In this document: piece by piece, positions 26,371-35,850 of the stretch | Numbering within the stretch: position 1 is the first letter of the stretch | Layout of the letters: the number at the start of each line of letters is the position of its first letter | Source of the DNA: Cryobacterium sp. HLT2-28 | GTDB lineage: Bacteria > Actinomycetota > Actinomycetes > Actinomycetales > Microbacteriaceae | Direction of reading: 5' to 3' | DNA: 64,000 nt | Assembly: GCF_004402495.1 (NCBI RefSeq) | Contig: NZ_SOFH01000008.1 | Span: forward strand, 1 to 64,000 | Made by a program: the position numbers and the translations under genes | The notes under the pieces: generated by a model | What the model saw: only the letters and a program-made list of their open reading frames with translations | Database searches by the model: none | What the model was told of the DNA's origin: nothing

Positions 26371-27606
26371 CTACACCGAGCGGAACCCGACGACGGCGTT
26401 GTGGCCGCCGAATCCGAACGAGTTGCTGATGGCGAGGAGATCCCCGGCCGGAAGCGCCCGCGGCGTGGTCACCACGTCGAGGGGGATGTTCGGGTCCTGG
26501 TTGGCCAGGTTGATGGTCGGCGGCGCGATGCGGTCGGCGAGGGCGAGCACGGTGAACAGCGCCTCGATCGCGCCGGCGCCGCCGAGCAGGTGGCCGGTGG
26601 ACGCCTTGGTCGCCGAGACGGGGATGCCCTCGAGCAGGTCACCGAAGACGCGGCGCAGCGCGTTGTATTCGGCGATGTCGCCGACCGGGGTGCTGGTGGC
26701 GTGCGCGTTGATGTGCGAGACATCCGACAAGGAGGCCCCGGCGTTGTGGATGGCCGTGATCATGGCGCGGGCGGCCGCCGAGCCCTCGGGGTCGGGGGCG
26801 GTGATGTGGTACGCGTCGCTGGTGACGGCGCCGCCGACGAGCTCGGCGTAGATGCGTGCCCCACGTGCCTTGGCGTGCTCCTCGGTCTCGACGACGAGCG
26901 CGGCGGCGCCCTCGCCCAGCACGAAGCCGTCCCGGGTGATGTCGTAGGGGCGGGACGCGGTCGCCGGGTCGTCGTTGCGCTTGGACAGCGCCTGCATGGC
27001 GGCGAAGGACGCAATCGGCAGCGGGTGGATCGCGGCCTCGGACCCGCCGGCGATGACGATGTCGGCGAGCCCGGCCTGAAGCCGGTTGTAGGCGTTGACG
27101 AGTGATTCAGTGCTCGAGGCGCACGCGGACACGACAGTGGTGATGCCGGCGCGGGCGTGCAGGTCCATCCCGATCGCCGCTCCGGGGCCGTTCGGCATGA
27201 GCATGGGGACGGTCATCGGGAGGACGCGGCGGGGGCCGCGCTCGCGCAGCGTGTCCCAGGCGTCGAGGAGGGTCCAGACCCCGCCGATTCCGGTGGCCCA
27301 GTCGACGGCAAGTCGTTCGGGGTCTGCCTCGGGGGAGCCGGCATCCGCCCATGCCTCGCGCCCGGCGATCAGGGCGAACTGGCTGGAGGGGTCAAGGCGT
27401 TTGGTCTCGTGGCGGGCGAGCACCTCGCTGGAGGGGACCTTCGCCTGGGCCGCGAACGTCACGGGAAGCTGGGTGCGCTCCACCCATTCATGGTCCAGCG
27501 TGCTGGCACCGGATTCGCCGTTGAGCAGGGCCGCCCAGCTTTCGGCGGCCGTGCCGCCGAGCGGGGAGGTCGCCCCGATGCCGGTGATAACGATCTTTTT
27601 GGTCAT
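26371..27606 (-). CDS. fabF: FabF, beta-ketoacyl-ACP synthase II
   Basis: 411 aa condensing enzyme that elongates acyl-ACP with malonyl-ACP. The catalytic triad is Cys162 (VVSACASSTES), His302 (NAHATSTPVGD) and His339 (ATKASTGHLLGGAG), with the C-terminal SNSFGFGGHN motif. It is the last gene of fabD-fabH-acpP-fabF and begins 90 nt after acpP. A GAGAG sequence precedes the ATG. Confidence 0.96.
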   Translation of the reverse strand: MTKKIVITGIGATSPLGGTAAESWAALLNGESGASTLDHEWVERTQLPVTFAAQAKVPSSEVLARHETKRLDPSSQFALIAGREAWADAGSPEADPERLAVDWATGIGGVWTLLDAWDTLRERGPRRVLPMTVPMLMPNGPGAAIGMDLHARAGITTVVSACASSTESLVNAYNRLQAGLADIVIAGGSEAAIHPLPIASFAAMQALSKRNDDPATASRPYDITRDGFVLGEGAAALVVETEEHAKARGARIYAELVGGAVTSDAYHITAPDPEGSAAARAMITAIHNAGASLSDVSHINAHATSTPVGDIAEYNALRRVFGDLLEGIPVSATKASTGHLLGGAGAIEALFTVLALADRIAPPTINLANQDPNIPLDVVTTPRALPAGDLLAISNSFGFGGHNAVVGFRSV

Positions 27607-27696
27607 GACGAGACTCTCTATCAGCGTGGAAACGGTGGGCCTGACCCACAGATCAGGCCGGACGGCAGCTGCCGGCCGGCCTGTTCCTTGGTGGGG

Positions 27697-27945
27697 TTAG
27701 TCCTGTGCCTTGACGATGAAGTCGACGGCGTCGCCGACGGTCTTGAGGTTCTTGACCTCTTCGTCGGGGATCTTCACGTCGAACTTCTCTTCCGCGTTGA
27801 CGACGATGGTCATCATCGAGATCGAGTCGATGTCCAGGTCGTCGGTGAACGACTTCCCCAGCTCGACCGTGTCGGCAGCGATGCCCGTCTCGTCATTAAT
27901 GAGCTCGGCCAGGCCGGCAAGAACTTCTTCGGTGGACAATGCCAT
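27697..27945 (-). CDS. acpP: Acyl carrier protein
   Basis: 82 aa, acidic. The phosphopantetheine attachment site is Ser41 in DDLDIDSISMM; the usual DSL motif is DSI here. It carries growing acyl chains for FabF, FabH and the rest of type II fatty-acid synthesis. AAGGAG lies 6 nt before the ATG, the strongest ribosome binding site of the operon, in keeping with the high ACP demand. Confidence 0.96.
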   Translation of the reverse strand: MALSTEEVLAGLAELINDETGIAADTVELGKSFTDDLDIDSISMMTIVVNAEEKFDVKIPDEEVKNLKTVGDAVDFIVKAQD

Positions 27946-28008
27946 TTTTTTCTCCTTGGGGGTGTCTCTCGTATGACCGAGATTCAGTTTAGAGGTCTTG
28001 CGGGGGAT

Positions 28009-29013
28009 CTACGGGAGGACGACGACCTGCGCGCCGAAGACCAGGCCGGCTCCGAAGCCGATCTGGAGGGCGAGGCCGCCGCTCAGTTCCGGGTGCTCCT
28101 GGAGCAGCCGGTGGGTGGCCAGCGGGATCGACGCCGAGGAGGTGTTGCCGGTGGTGGCCACGTCCCGGGCGATCACGACGGACGCCGGGAGCTTCAGCTG
28201 CTTGGCGAATTCGTCGATGATGCGCATGTTGGCCTGGTGCGGGATGAACGCGGCGAGCTGGTCGCTCTCGATTCCGGCGGCCTCGAGGGCCTTCTTGGCG
28301 ACCTTGGCCATGTCCCACACGGCCCAGCGGAAGACGGTCTGGCCTTCCTGGCGGAGAGTCGGCCACTCGGTCTCGCCCCTGCGGTACTCCTGCAGGGTGC
28401 TGTTCATGGTGATCGCGTCGGCTTTCGACCCGTCCGAACCCCAGACCGTGCTGGAGATCCCCGGGTAGTCACTCGGGCCGATGACGACGGCGCCGGCGCC
28501 GTCGCCGAGCAGGAACGAGATGCTGCGGTCGGTCGGGTCGACCAGATCAGACAGCTTCTCAGCGCCGACGACGAGGGCGTAGTGCGCCACGCCGGTGCGG
28601 ATCAGGGCGTCGGCCTGGGCGATCGCGTAGGTGTAGCCGGCGCAGGCGGCGTTCACGTCGTAGGCGGCGGCCGGGTTCGCGCCGACCCGGTCGGCCAGAA
28701 CGGCGGCCATCGACGGCGTCTGGCGGCCGTTGCTGATGGTCGCCACGATGACGGCGTCGATCAGCTTCGGGTCGATGCCCGACTTCTCGATGGCCTCCCG
28801 GGCTGCATCCGTGGCCAGGTCGACGGCCTGGATGTCCTGGCCGGCCCGGGTACGGCTGATGATCCCGGTGCGCTGCTGGATCCACTCGTCAGAGGAATCG
28901 ATCGGCCCGATGAGGTCAGCATTGGGAACCGACAGGTCGCCGCGGGCGGCGCCGACGGAGAGAATACGGGTGTACTGGGGACCGTGCGACTGCTGGAGTG
29001 TTGGCTTGGTCAT
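28009..29013 (-). CDS. fabH: FabH, beta-ketoacyl-ACP synthase III
   Basis: 334 aa. It starts fatty-acid synthesis by condensing an acyl-CoA primer with malonyl-ACP. The active-site triad is Cys124 (VNAACAGYTYA), His259 (FIPHQANMRI) and the Asn in TTGNTSSASIP. It starts 12 nt after fabD, with AAAGAG as ribosome binding site. In branched-chain-lipid Actinobacteria this enzyme uses branched primers; that is family knowledge, not visible here. Confidence 0.95.
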   Translation of the reverse strand: MTKPTLQQSHGPQYTRILSVGAARGDLSVPNADLIGPIDSSDEWIQQRTGIISRTRAGQDIQAVDLATDAAREAIEKSGIDPKLIDAVIVATISNGRQTPSMAAVLADRVGANPAAAYDVNAACAGYTYAIAQADALIRTGVAHYALVVGAEKLSDLVDPTDRSISFLLGDGAGAVVIGPSDYPGISSTVWGSDGSKADAITMNSTLQEYRRGETEWPTLRQEGQTVFRWAVWDMAKVAKKALEAAGIESDQLAAFIPHQANMRIIDEFAKQLKLPASVVIARDVATTGNTSSASIPLATHRLLQEHPELSGGLALQIGFGAGLVFGAQVVVLP

Positions 29014-29025
29014 GATCTCTTTCGG

Positions 29026-29952
29026 TCAGGCTTGGTTCTGCTGGTCGATCAGGTCGAACGCTGCGGACAGATCGTCCGGCGTCTTGATCGCGACGCTGGG
29101 CACGCCCTTGAGCGCACGCTTGGCAAGGCCGACGAGGGCTCCCGCCGGTGCGACCTCGATGATGCCGGTCACTCCCGCAGCGGCAAAGGACGCCATGCAC
29201 AGGTCCCACCGTACCGGCGAAGAGACCTGGGCCACCAGCAGCTCGACGAAGCCGGCCCCGCTGGAGACGAGGCTTCCGTCCCGGTTCGACCAGATCGGCA
29301 GAGTGGGGTCGTGGGGGGTCAGCCCGGCAGCGACCTGGGCGAGTTGCTCGACCGCAGGCTGCATGTACCGGGTGTGGAAGGCCCCCGCAACCTGGAGCGG
29401 GATGACCCTGGCTCGGGCCGGAGGGGAAGCGGCGAGGGCAGCGAGGGCGTCGGGCGAGCCGGCCACGACGATCTGGCCGCCTCCGTTGAAATTCGCCGGT
29501 TCGAGCCCGAGTTCGTCGAGGCGGGCCAACAGCTCCGTCTCGTCGGCGCCGATCACGGCGCTCATCCCCGACGGCTCGATGGACGCCGCCCGGGCCATGG
29601 CGCTGCCACGGTCGCGCACGAAGCCGACCGCCTCGGCGGGGCTCAGGATGCCGGCTCCGGCGGCGGCCGTGATCTCACCGACGGAGTGACCGGCAATACC
29701 GGCGATCTGGCCGCGGCGTCCACCGGCGAGGAGGGCATCGAGGGTCAGCAGTCCCGCCGCGACGATCAGGGGCTGCGCGATCTTCGTGTCGCGGATCGTG
29801 TCGGCGTCGCTGATCGTGCCGTGCCGGACGAGGTCGATCCCACAGGCATCCGAGATCTCGTCCAGACCGGCGGCGAAGCCTGCGTCGCGGAGCCACGGCT
29901 CGAGGAATCCGGGGGTTTGCGAGCCCTGGCCGGGGCAGACGACAACAATCAT
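29026..29952 (-). CDS. fabD: FabD, malonyl-CoA:ACP transacylase
   Basis: 308 aa. The N-terminal PGQGSQTPGFLEPWL and nucleophile motif GHSVGEITAA (Ser90) are typical, as is VAGAFHTRYM for the catalytic His. It loads malonyl groups onto ACP. It is the first gene of the fab operon, 97 bp downstream of fasR. GGGAG stands 9 nt before the ATG. Confidence 0.95.
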   Translation of the reverse strand: MIVVVCPGQGSQTPGFLEPWLRDAGFAAGLDEISDACGIDLVRHGTISDADTIRDTKIAQPLIVAAGLLTLDALLAGGRRGQIAGIAGHSVGEITAAAGAGILSPAEAVGFVRDRGSAMARAASIEPSGMSAVIGADETELLARLDELGLEPANFNGGGQIVVAGSPDALAALAASPPARARVIPLQVAGAFHTRYMQPAVEQLAQVAAGLTPHDPTLPIWSNRDGSLVSSGAGFVELLVAQVSSPVRWDLCMASFAAAGVTGIIEVAPAGALVGLAKRALKGVPSVAIKTPDDLSAAFDLIDQQNQA

Positions 29953-30049
29953 GTGACCAGTCTCCCAAGCTCATTTCCTGGACGGGTGTCGAGTGCGCAC
30001 CAAGTATTCGCGAAACGTTTGTTGATAATCACCAGATCGGACGTCTCGG

Positions 30050-31255
30050 TCACCGGCGTCGGGTGGAACCGTCGTGATCGCTGATCGACCCGATAATCAG
30101 GGCCGCTTGGAGGATAAGGGCCTCCCGCGCCCCGGTGGCGTCGTAGCCGATCACCTCGGACACCCGCTTGAGCCGGTAGCGCACGGTGTTGGGATGCACG
30201 AAGAGTTCTCGGGCCGTCGCCTCGAGCGACCGGCCGTTGTCGAGGTAGCACCAGAGGGTGGTCAGCAGTTCGGTGGAGTGCGCCTGGAGCGGGCGGTAGA
30301 TGCGGTGGATCAGCGTCGCCCGGGCGAGGGGGTCGCCGGCCAGGGCTCGTTCTGGCAGGAGATCGTCGGCCTGCACGGGGCGCGGGGCGTTCCGCCAGGA
30401 GCGGGCGACGGCGAACCCGGCCAGCGCTGCCTTGGCGCTCTTCGACGCGTCGACGAGGTTGGGAACCTCGTGGCCGAGCACCAGGTGCCCGGCGCCGAAG
30501 CTCGGTTCCAGCTGAACGGCGATCTCCATGAAGCTCAGGGCGGATGCCGTGCCGATGGCCTCCTCGGCTTCGGTCGGTTTCGGGTGGGCCCGGCCGATGA
30601 CCAGGACCAGCCGGTTGCCCTGCACCCCGATCAGCACGTCCGCGGCCATGTGCCTGGCCGAACGCCGCAGCTGGTCCACGTCGAGCATCTTCGGCGTCGT
30701 GCCGACGAGGACGCACACCTCGCCGTGACCGTGCCAACCGAGCGCGGCGATGCGGCTGGGCAGTTCGTCGTCGTACTCGCCGCTGAGGATCGAGTCGACG
30801 ACGAGGGCCTCGAGGCGCACGTCCCAGAGGCCGCGCGCCTCCGCGGCCCTGGCGTAGACATCCGCGGCCCCGAATGCGATCTCCCGGGAGTACAGCAGAA
30901 TGGCCTCCCGGAGGAGTTCGCTGCCGTCCTTCACCCGTTCCTCGACCACCTCGACGGTGACCCGGATCAGCTGCAGTGTCTGCTGAAGGCTGATCGAGCG
31001 GAGGAGTTCCCGGGGGGCCGCGCCGAAGACATCCGCCGCGATCCATGGTGTGGACCGCGGGTCGTCGAACCAGGAGATGAACGACGTGATGCCTGCCTGG
31101 GCGACCAGCCCGACGGCGGACCGCCGCCCCGGCGGCATGTCGCCGTACCAGGGCAGCGTGTCCTCGAGCCGTTTCAGGGTCGCCGTGGACAGCTCGCCGG
31201 AAATCGTGCGCAACCAGCTGAGCGTCTGTTCCTTTGTCTTCGGAGCGGGTGCCAC
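30050..31255 (-). CDS. fasR: FasR-like PucR/CdaR-type regulator of fatty-acid synthesis
   Basis: 401 aa. The C-terminal PucR helix-turn-helix domain (about residues 330-395) reads SLEATARELFVHPNTVRYRLKR in overlapping pieces and is preceded by a GGDEF-like/CdaR central region. In Streptomyces coelicolor the protein in this position, FasR, activates the fabDHPF operon. The same gene order (fasR, fabD, fabH, acpP, fabF) supports the name here. The GTG at 31255 begins 6 nt after the aceE stop, with AAGG 4 nt upstream, so it is very likely cotranscribed with aceE. Confidence 0.88.
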   Translation of the reverse strand: MAPAPKTKEQTLSWLRTISGELSTATLKRLEDTLPWYGDMPPGRRSAVGLVAQAGITSFISWFDDPRSTPWIAADVFGAAPRELLRSISLQQTLQLIRVTVEVVEERVKDGSELLREAILLYSREIAFGAADVYARAAEARGLWDVRLEALVVDSILSGEYDDELPSRIAALGWHGHGEVCVLVGTTPKMLDVDQLRRSARHMAADVLIGVQGNRLVLVIGRAHPKPTEAEEAIGTASALSFMEIAVQLEPSFGAGHLVLGHEVPNLVDASKSAKAALAGFAVARSWRNAPRPVQADDLLPERALAGDPLARATLIHRIYRPLQAHSTELLTTLWCYLDNGRSLEATARELFVHPNTVRYRLKRVSEVIGYDATGAREALILQAALIIGSISDHDGSTRRR

Positions 31256-31261
31256 GGGGCC

Positions 31262-33988
31262 TTAGCTCTCGCCCCCGGCCGAGCCGGTGGTGCCCGCGGT
31301 CACATCGTACAGACGGTACTTCGCGATCGCCTGGCCGACGAGACTGCGGTCCACCTCTCCGCGGCGGGAGAGCAGTTCGAGGGTGCGAACGACCATGGAC
31401 GGTCCGTCGATCTTGAAGAAGCGCCTCGCGGCCGGCCGGGTGTCGGAGAATCCGAACCCGTCCGCACCGAGCGTTGCGAAGTCGCCGGGCACGAACTGGC
31501 GGATCTGGTCGGGTACGGCGTGCATGAAGTCGGTCACGGCGACGAACGGTCCGGCTGCGCCGGCGAGCTTCTCCGTGACGTACGGGGTACGGGGCGTCTC
31601 ATCGGGGTAGAGGAAGTTGTGCTCCTCCGCGGCGATGCCGTCTCGGCGGAGTTCCGCCCAGGACGTCACCGACCAGACGTCGGCCGACACACCCCAGTCG
31701 GCGGCGAGCAGCGCCTGCGCCTCGAGTGCCCACGGCACCGCCACGCCGGAGGCGAGGAGCTGGGCCTTGGGCCCGGTGATCGGCGAGTGGTTGATGCGGT
31801 GGATGCCGCGGACGATACCGTCCACGTCCACCTCTTCCGGCTCGGCCGGCTGCACGGCCGGCTCGTTGTACACCGTGACGTAGTACATGACGTTCGGGTC
31901 GGGGTGCTGCCCGCCGTACATGCGCTCGAGGCCGGACCGCACGATGTGCCCGATCTCGTAGCCGTAGGCCGGGTCGTAGGACACGACCGCGGGATTGGTC
32001 GAGGCCAGCAGGGGAGAGTGGCCGTCGGCGTGCTGGAGACCTTCGCCGGTGAGGGTGGTGCGGCCGGCGGTCGCACCGATCATGAACCCGCGGGCCATCT
32101 GGTCACCCGCCGCCCACATGGCATCGCCCGTGCGCTGGAAGCCGAACATCGAGTAGAACACGTAGATCGGGATCAGCGGCTCACCCTGGGTGGCGTAGGA
32201 GGTTCCCACGTTGGTGAAGGCTGCCATGGCGCCCGCCTCGTTGATGCCCACGTGCAGGATCTGGCCCTGCGGGCTCTCCTTGTAGGCGAGCAGCTGGGCG
32301 TGGTCGACCGAGGTGTACTGCTGGCCGTTCGGGTTGTAGATCTTCGCGTTCGGGAAGAATGCGTCGATGCCGAAGGTGCGGGCCTCGTCGGGGATGATCG
32401 GCACGATCCGGTTGCCGAAGTCCTTCGCCCGGAGAAGCTCCTTGAGCAGCCGGACGAAGGCCATCGTGGTCGCGATCTCCTGCGTGCCGGAGCCCTTCTT
32501 GGTCGGCGCGTAGGTGGCGTCGCCCGGAAGGTTGATCTGGGTGTACTTGCTGCGGCGTTCCGGCAGGTAGCCGCCGAGCGCGCGGCGGCGCTCGTGCAGA
32601 TACTGGATCGCCTCGTCGTTGTCGTCCGGCCGGTAGTACGGCGGAAGGTACGGGTTCTCCTCGAGCTGGGCATCCGTGATCGGGATGCGGGTGCTGTCGC
32701 GGAAGGTCTTCAGGTTGTCGAGGGTGAACTTCTTCATCTGGTGGGTCGCGTTCCGGCCCTCGAAGCTCGGGCCGAGCGCGTAGCCCTTGACGGTCTTCGC
32801 CAGGATGACGGTGGGCTGGCCCTTGTGTTCGGATGCCGCCTTGAACGCCGCGTACACCTTGCGGTAGTCGTGGCCGCCGCGCTTGAGGTTCCAGAGTTCG
32901 TCGTCGGTGTAGCCCTCGACGAGCTTGAGCGCGCGCGGGTCGCGACCGAAGAAGTGCTCGCGGACGTACGCGCCACTCTCGGCCTTGTACGTCTGGTAGT
33001 CGCCGTCCGGGGTGACGTTCATCAGGTTCAGCAGGGCGCCGTCGACGTCGCGCGTGAGCAGGTCGTCCCACTCGCGGCCCCAGACCACCTTGATGACATT
33101 CCAGCCGGCGCCGCGGAAGAAGCTCTCCAGTTCCTGGATGATCTTGCCGTTGCCGCGCACGGGTCCGTCGAGGCGCTGCAGGTTGCAGTTGATGATGAAG
33201 TTGAGGTTGTCGAGACCCTCGTTCGCGGCAACCTGGAGCTGGCCGCGGCTTTCGACCTCGTCCATCTCGCCGTCGCCGAGGAACGCCCAGACCTGCTGGT
33301 CACTGGCGTCCTTGATACCGCGGTTGGTCAGGTACCGGTTGGTCTGCGCCTGGTAGATCGCGTTGATCGGCCCGAGGCCCATCGACACGGTCGGGAACTG
33401 CCAGAATTCGGGCATCAGGCGAGGGTGCGGGTAGGAGGAGATGCCGTTCGGGCCGTGGGACTTCTCCTGGCGGAAGCCGTCGAGCTGGTCGTGGGAGAGG
33501 CGGCCCTCGAGGAATGCCCTGGCGTAGGTGCCGGGGGAGGCGTGGCCCTGGATGAAGACCTGGTCGCCGCCGCCCGGGTGGTCCTGGCCGCGGAAGAAGT
33601 GGTTGAAACCGACCTCGTACAGGGCGGCGGAGGACGCGTAGGTCGAAATGTGGCCGCCGACGGAGATGCCGGGGCGCTGGGCGCGGTGGACGAGGACCGC
33701 GGCGTTCCAGCGGATCCAGGCACGATAGCGGCGCTCGATGTCCTCGTCGCCCGGGAAGTCCGGTTCGTTCCCGGCGGCGATCGTGTTGATGTAGTCGGTT
33801 GTCGGCACCATGGGCACGCCCAAGTGCAGTTCCTTGGACCGCTTGAGCAGGCTCAGCATGATCTCCCGGCCGCGCTGGTGTCCCTGCGCGGCGACAAGCG
33901 AATCCAGCGATTCAGACCACTCCGCGGTCTCCTGCGGGTCCGCATCCGTGCTGTTCACCGAGTACGGGTCCTGGTCGTTGACAGTCAC
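31262..33988 (-). CDS. aceE: Pyruvate dehydrogenase E1 component, homodimeric AceE type
   Basis: About 908 aa. It decarboxylates pyruvate with thiamine diphosphate and hands the acetyl group to the lipoyl E2. The thiamine-binding stretch is [14 protein letters not shown] (from about residue 237), with [14 protein letters not shown] following. Upstream are [20 protein letters not shown] and [17 protein letters not shown], typical of the family. The GTG at 33988 was chosen because AGAGAGG lies 6 nt upstream. The open frame extends 58 codons further but is not E1-like. E2 and E3 are not adjacent; sucB and lpdA at 59-62 kb may supply them, as in other Actinobacteria with a mixed complex. Confidence 0.95.
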   Translation of the reverse strand: MTVNDQDPYSVNSTDADPQETAEWSESLDSLVAAQGHQRGREIMLSLLKRSKELHLGVPMVPTTDYINTIAAGNEPDFPGDEDIERRYRAWIRWNAAVLVHRAQRPGISVGGHISTYASSAALYEVGFNHFFRGQDHPGGGDQVFIQGHASPGTYARAFLEGRLSHDQLDGFRQEKSHGPNGISSYPHPRLMPEFWQFPTVSMGLGPINAIYQAQTNRYLTNRGIKDASDQQVWAFLGDGEMDEVESRGQLQVAANEGLDNLNFIINCNLQRLDGPVRGNGKIIQELESFFRGAGWNVIKVVWGREWDDLLTRDVDGALLNLMNVTPDGDYQTYKAESGAYVREHFFGRDPRALKLVEGYTDDELWNLKRGGHDYRKVYAAFKAASEHKGQPTVILAKTVKGYALGPSFEGRNATHQMKKFTLDNLKTFRDSTRIPITDAQLEENPYLPPYYRPDDNDEAIQYLHERRRALGGYLPERRSKYTQINLPGDATYAPTKKGSGTQEIATTMAFVRLLKELLRAKDFGNRIVPIIPDEARTFGIDAFFPNAKIYNPNGQQYTSVDHAQLLAYKESPQGQILHVGINEAGAMAAFTNVGTSYATQGEPLIPIYVFYSMFGFQRTGDAMWAAGDQMARGFMIGATAGRTTLTGEGLQHADGHSPLLASTNPAVVSYDPAYGYEIGHIVRSGLERMYGGQHPDPNVMYYVTVYNEPAVQPAEPEEVDVDGIVRGIHRINHSPITGPKAQLLASGVAVPWALEAQALLAADWGVSADVWSVTSWAELRRDGIAAEEHNFLYPDETPRTPYVTEKLAGAAGPFVAVTDFMHAVPDQIRQFVPGDFATLGADGFGFSDTRPAARRFFKIDGPSMVVRTLELLSRRGEVDRSLVGQAIAKYRLYDVTAGTTGSAGGES

Positions 33989-34151
33989 AATCGACCTCTC
34001 TGTCCTGGGCAGACCGTTGTTCTGTTCTGCCGAATTAGGCGTGCCGGATTGCGGTCGGGTGGGACCAATGGCACTTCGCAAGCCTACAGATTCCGGCTGT
34101 GGTCCGCGCACGCCGCTCTGCGGGCTCTTCGCGGGGTGCAAGGAGGCATTC

Positions 34152-34180
34152 TTGGTTCCCACAACCGGCGGGGCTAGGCT
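34152..34180 (+). promoter_or_regulatory. Promoter of the peroxiredoxin gene
   Basis: TTGGTT at 34152-34157 and TAGGCT at 34175-34180 are separated by 17 bp. The predicted transcript starts near 34187, giving a leader of about 43 nt with a GGGAAAGGA ribosome binding site ahead of the ATG at 34230. Confidence 0.5.
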
Positions 34181-34229
34181 GTGTCGCTGCGCTCCACTTC
34201 ACCGGTGGGCGAGGGAAAGGAAGCGCTCC

Positions 34230-34697
34230 ATGGCTTTGGAAAACGACACGCAGGCACCCGACTTCGAACTGGTCAACCAGTTCGGGCAGCGCATCCAGCT
34301 CAGCCAGTTCCGGGGAGAGAAGTCGGTGGCGCTGGTCTTCTTCCCGCTGGCCTTCTCCGGAATCTGCAGCGGTGAGTTGTGCGAGCTGCGCGACAACATC
34401 GGGCTCTTCGCCGATAGCGCGGTGGAAGTGATCGGCATCTCGGTCGACTCGAAGCACACCCTGCGCGCCTGGGGCGAGCAGGAGAAGTACACGTTCAACC
34501 TCCTCGCTGATTTCTGGCCGCACGGTGCCGTCGCCAAGGAATACGGGGTGTTCCTCGAGGACAAGGGGTTCGCCAATCGGGCGACGTTCCTCGTCGATCG
34601 ACAGGGCATCATCCGGGCGAGCTTCATCACCGCCCCGGGCGAGCCCCGTTCCCTGGGGGCGTATTGGGCCGCGATCGAGGAACTACAGCCCGCCTGA
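34230..34697 (+). CDS. Peroxiredoxin, AhpE/Bcp type
   Basis: 155 aa thioredoxin-fold peroxidase that reduces hydroperoxides. The peroxidatic Cys46 is in FFPLAFSGICSGELCELRD. A second cysteine, Cys51, follows four residues later, the C-x4-C spacing of Bcp-type atypical two-cysteine enzymes, whereas mycobacterial AhpE (FFPLAFTGIC) is usually one-cysteine. The overall sequence (EVIGISVDSKHTLRAWGEQE, ATFLVDRQGIIRASF) resembles AhpE. GGGAAAGGA precedes the ATG by about 9 nt. It diverges from aceE. Confidence 0.92.
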   Translation: MALENDTQAPDFELVNQFGQRIQLSQFRGEKSVALVFFPLAFSGICSGELCELRDNIGLFADSAVEVIGISVDSKHTLRAWGEQEKYTFNLLADFWPHGAVAKEYGVFLEDKGFANRATFLVDRQGIIRASFITAPGEPRSLGAYWAAIEELQPA

Positions 34698-34788
34698 CAG
34701 TCGGGTAGGGCCCGTCCTGGAACCGGCACGCGGCATCCGTGCGCTGAATCTGTATAGTGGTGAGCGACCCATCAGGGTCGAAGCGCAG

Positions 34789-34861
34789 GGGCCTTTAGCT
34801 CAGTTGGTAGAGCGCCACGTTTACACCGTGGATGTCATCGGTTCGAGCCCGGTAGGGCCCA
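34789..34861 (+). tRNA. tRNA-Val (anticodon UAC)
   Basis: A full cloverleaf can be folded. The acceptor stem GGGCCTT pairs with AGGGCCC, the D arm is GCTC...GAGC, the anticodon stem CCACG/CGTGG encloses loop TTTACAC with TAC at 34822-34824, and the T arm is around GGTTCGAGCC. The discriminator base is A. The 3' CCA is not encoded (the following bases are CCC). A TATAGT -10 box at 34753-34758 lies about 31 bp upstream. Confidence 0.96.
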
Positions 34862-35038
34862 CCCCTGGACGCCGAATCTCCGCCCCGTTCGCCGGGCGGA
34901 ACGGGGCTCATGATCGAATGTCCGGCAGCACCACGTTCACTGGCGCTGAGTGCCGCGATACGATGTGAGGAGTGCGGCGATTCGCGTCGCTCCCAGCCAG
35001 TACGGAAGCCATTCGCTCCATTGAGGAGCTGAGAGGTC

Positions 35039-35824
35039 GTGACGGCCCATGTTTCCCTGGCTCCCAGCCTGGATCCTCCACGCGCGTCGTCAGGTCGACG
35101 CCGGGGCGGGGGCGTGATGGCGTCCTCTGACCGTCGAGCCTTTGCCGCGGCCGCCCTGGAGCTTTCCGAGGCGGCGGAGGGCAACCCCGATCTCTGCCGG
35201 CCGTTCCTCCGTGCCCTCCCGATCACGGGCGCTGCGATTTCGACCCTCGGCGCTCCTTTCGGGACCGAAACCGTCTGCGCGAGCGACGACCGGGCCGCTC
35301 AGATCGACGAGTTCCAGTTCGACCTCGGCGAGGGTCCGTGCTGGGAGGCCCTGACGACCCGGCGGCCGGTACTCAGCGCCGACATCCGGCATACGTCGGG
35401 TTCCTGGCCGATTTTCGCCCGGGCCATCGCGACAACGGATGTCGGCGGTCTCTTCGCCTTCCCCATGTTCATCGGCTCGCTCAACATCGGCGCGGTAGAC
35501 CTCTACTCCACCCGGCCCGGCAGCCTGTCAACGTCGCAGATCGACGACGCGACTGTGCTCGTGGACCTGGTCGCACGCCAGGTCCTCCGGCGAGCGTTGC
35601 CGGCTCGTCCGGAAGTGCCCGGTGTGATCGAGGAAGAGGGGTATTCGCGGCGGGTGGTGCACCAGGCAACCGGGATGCTGTTGGCGCAACTTGACCTCCC
35701 GGCGGCGGATGCATTGCTCGTGCTTCGCGGCTATGCTTTTTCTCACGGTAGGACGGTGCGTGACGTTGCAACTGATGTAGTGGCACGGAAGATCACTTTT
35801 CCGGCAGAATACGACGGCTCCTAG
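35039..35824 (+). CDS. GAF-ANTAR domain regulatory protein
   Basis: 261 aa from the GTG at 35039 (an ATG at 35117 is an alternative start). A GAF sensor domain spans about residues 40-190 (DLGEGPCWEALTTRRPVLSA, GSLNIGAVDLYS). An ANTAR RNA-binding domain follows at about 205-255 (VVHQATGMLLAQLDLPAADA, then LLVLRGYAFSHGRTVRDVAT). ANTAR proteins bind paired hairpins in nascent RNA and cause antitermination. The GAF ligand and the target transcripts are unknown. The next gene encodes a second protein of the same architecture. Confidence 0.88.
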   Translation: MTAHVSLAPSLDPPRASSGRRRGGGVMASSDRRAFAAAALELSEAAEGNPDLCRPFLRALPITGAAISTLGAPFGTETVCASDDRAAQIDEFQFDLGEGPCWEALTTRRPVLSADIRHTSGSWPIFARAIATTDVGGLFAFPMFIGSLNIGAVDLYSTRPGSLSTSQIDDATVLVDLVARQVLRRALPARPEVPGVIEEEGYSRRVVHQATGMLLAQLDLPAADALLVLRGYAFSHGRTVRDVATDVVARKITFPAEYDGS

Positions 35825-35838
35825 TGCGACGTCCTTCT

Positions 35839-35844
35839 TAGAAT
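35839..35844 (+). promoter_or_regulatory. -10 box of a leaderless gene (second GAF-ANTAR protein)
   Basis: TAGAAT ends 6 nt before the ATG at 35851. This spacing places the transcription start at the A of the ATG, and no Shine-Dalgarno sequence is present. No convincing -35 box is seen. Confidence 0.5.
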
Positions 35845-35850
35845 GGGTTC

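Noticed and set aside
27157-30084. A 975-codon plus-strand frame over the fab genes
   Set aside because: A shadow of fabF, acpP, fabH and fabD codon bias; it even runs across the acpP ribosome binding site.
30074-34177. A 1367-codon open frame on the plus strand across fasR and aceE
   Set aside because: It is antisense to two clearly recognised genes and arises from the high G+C content; the translation is low-complexity Arg/Gly/Val-rich with no family match.
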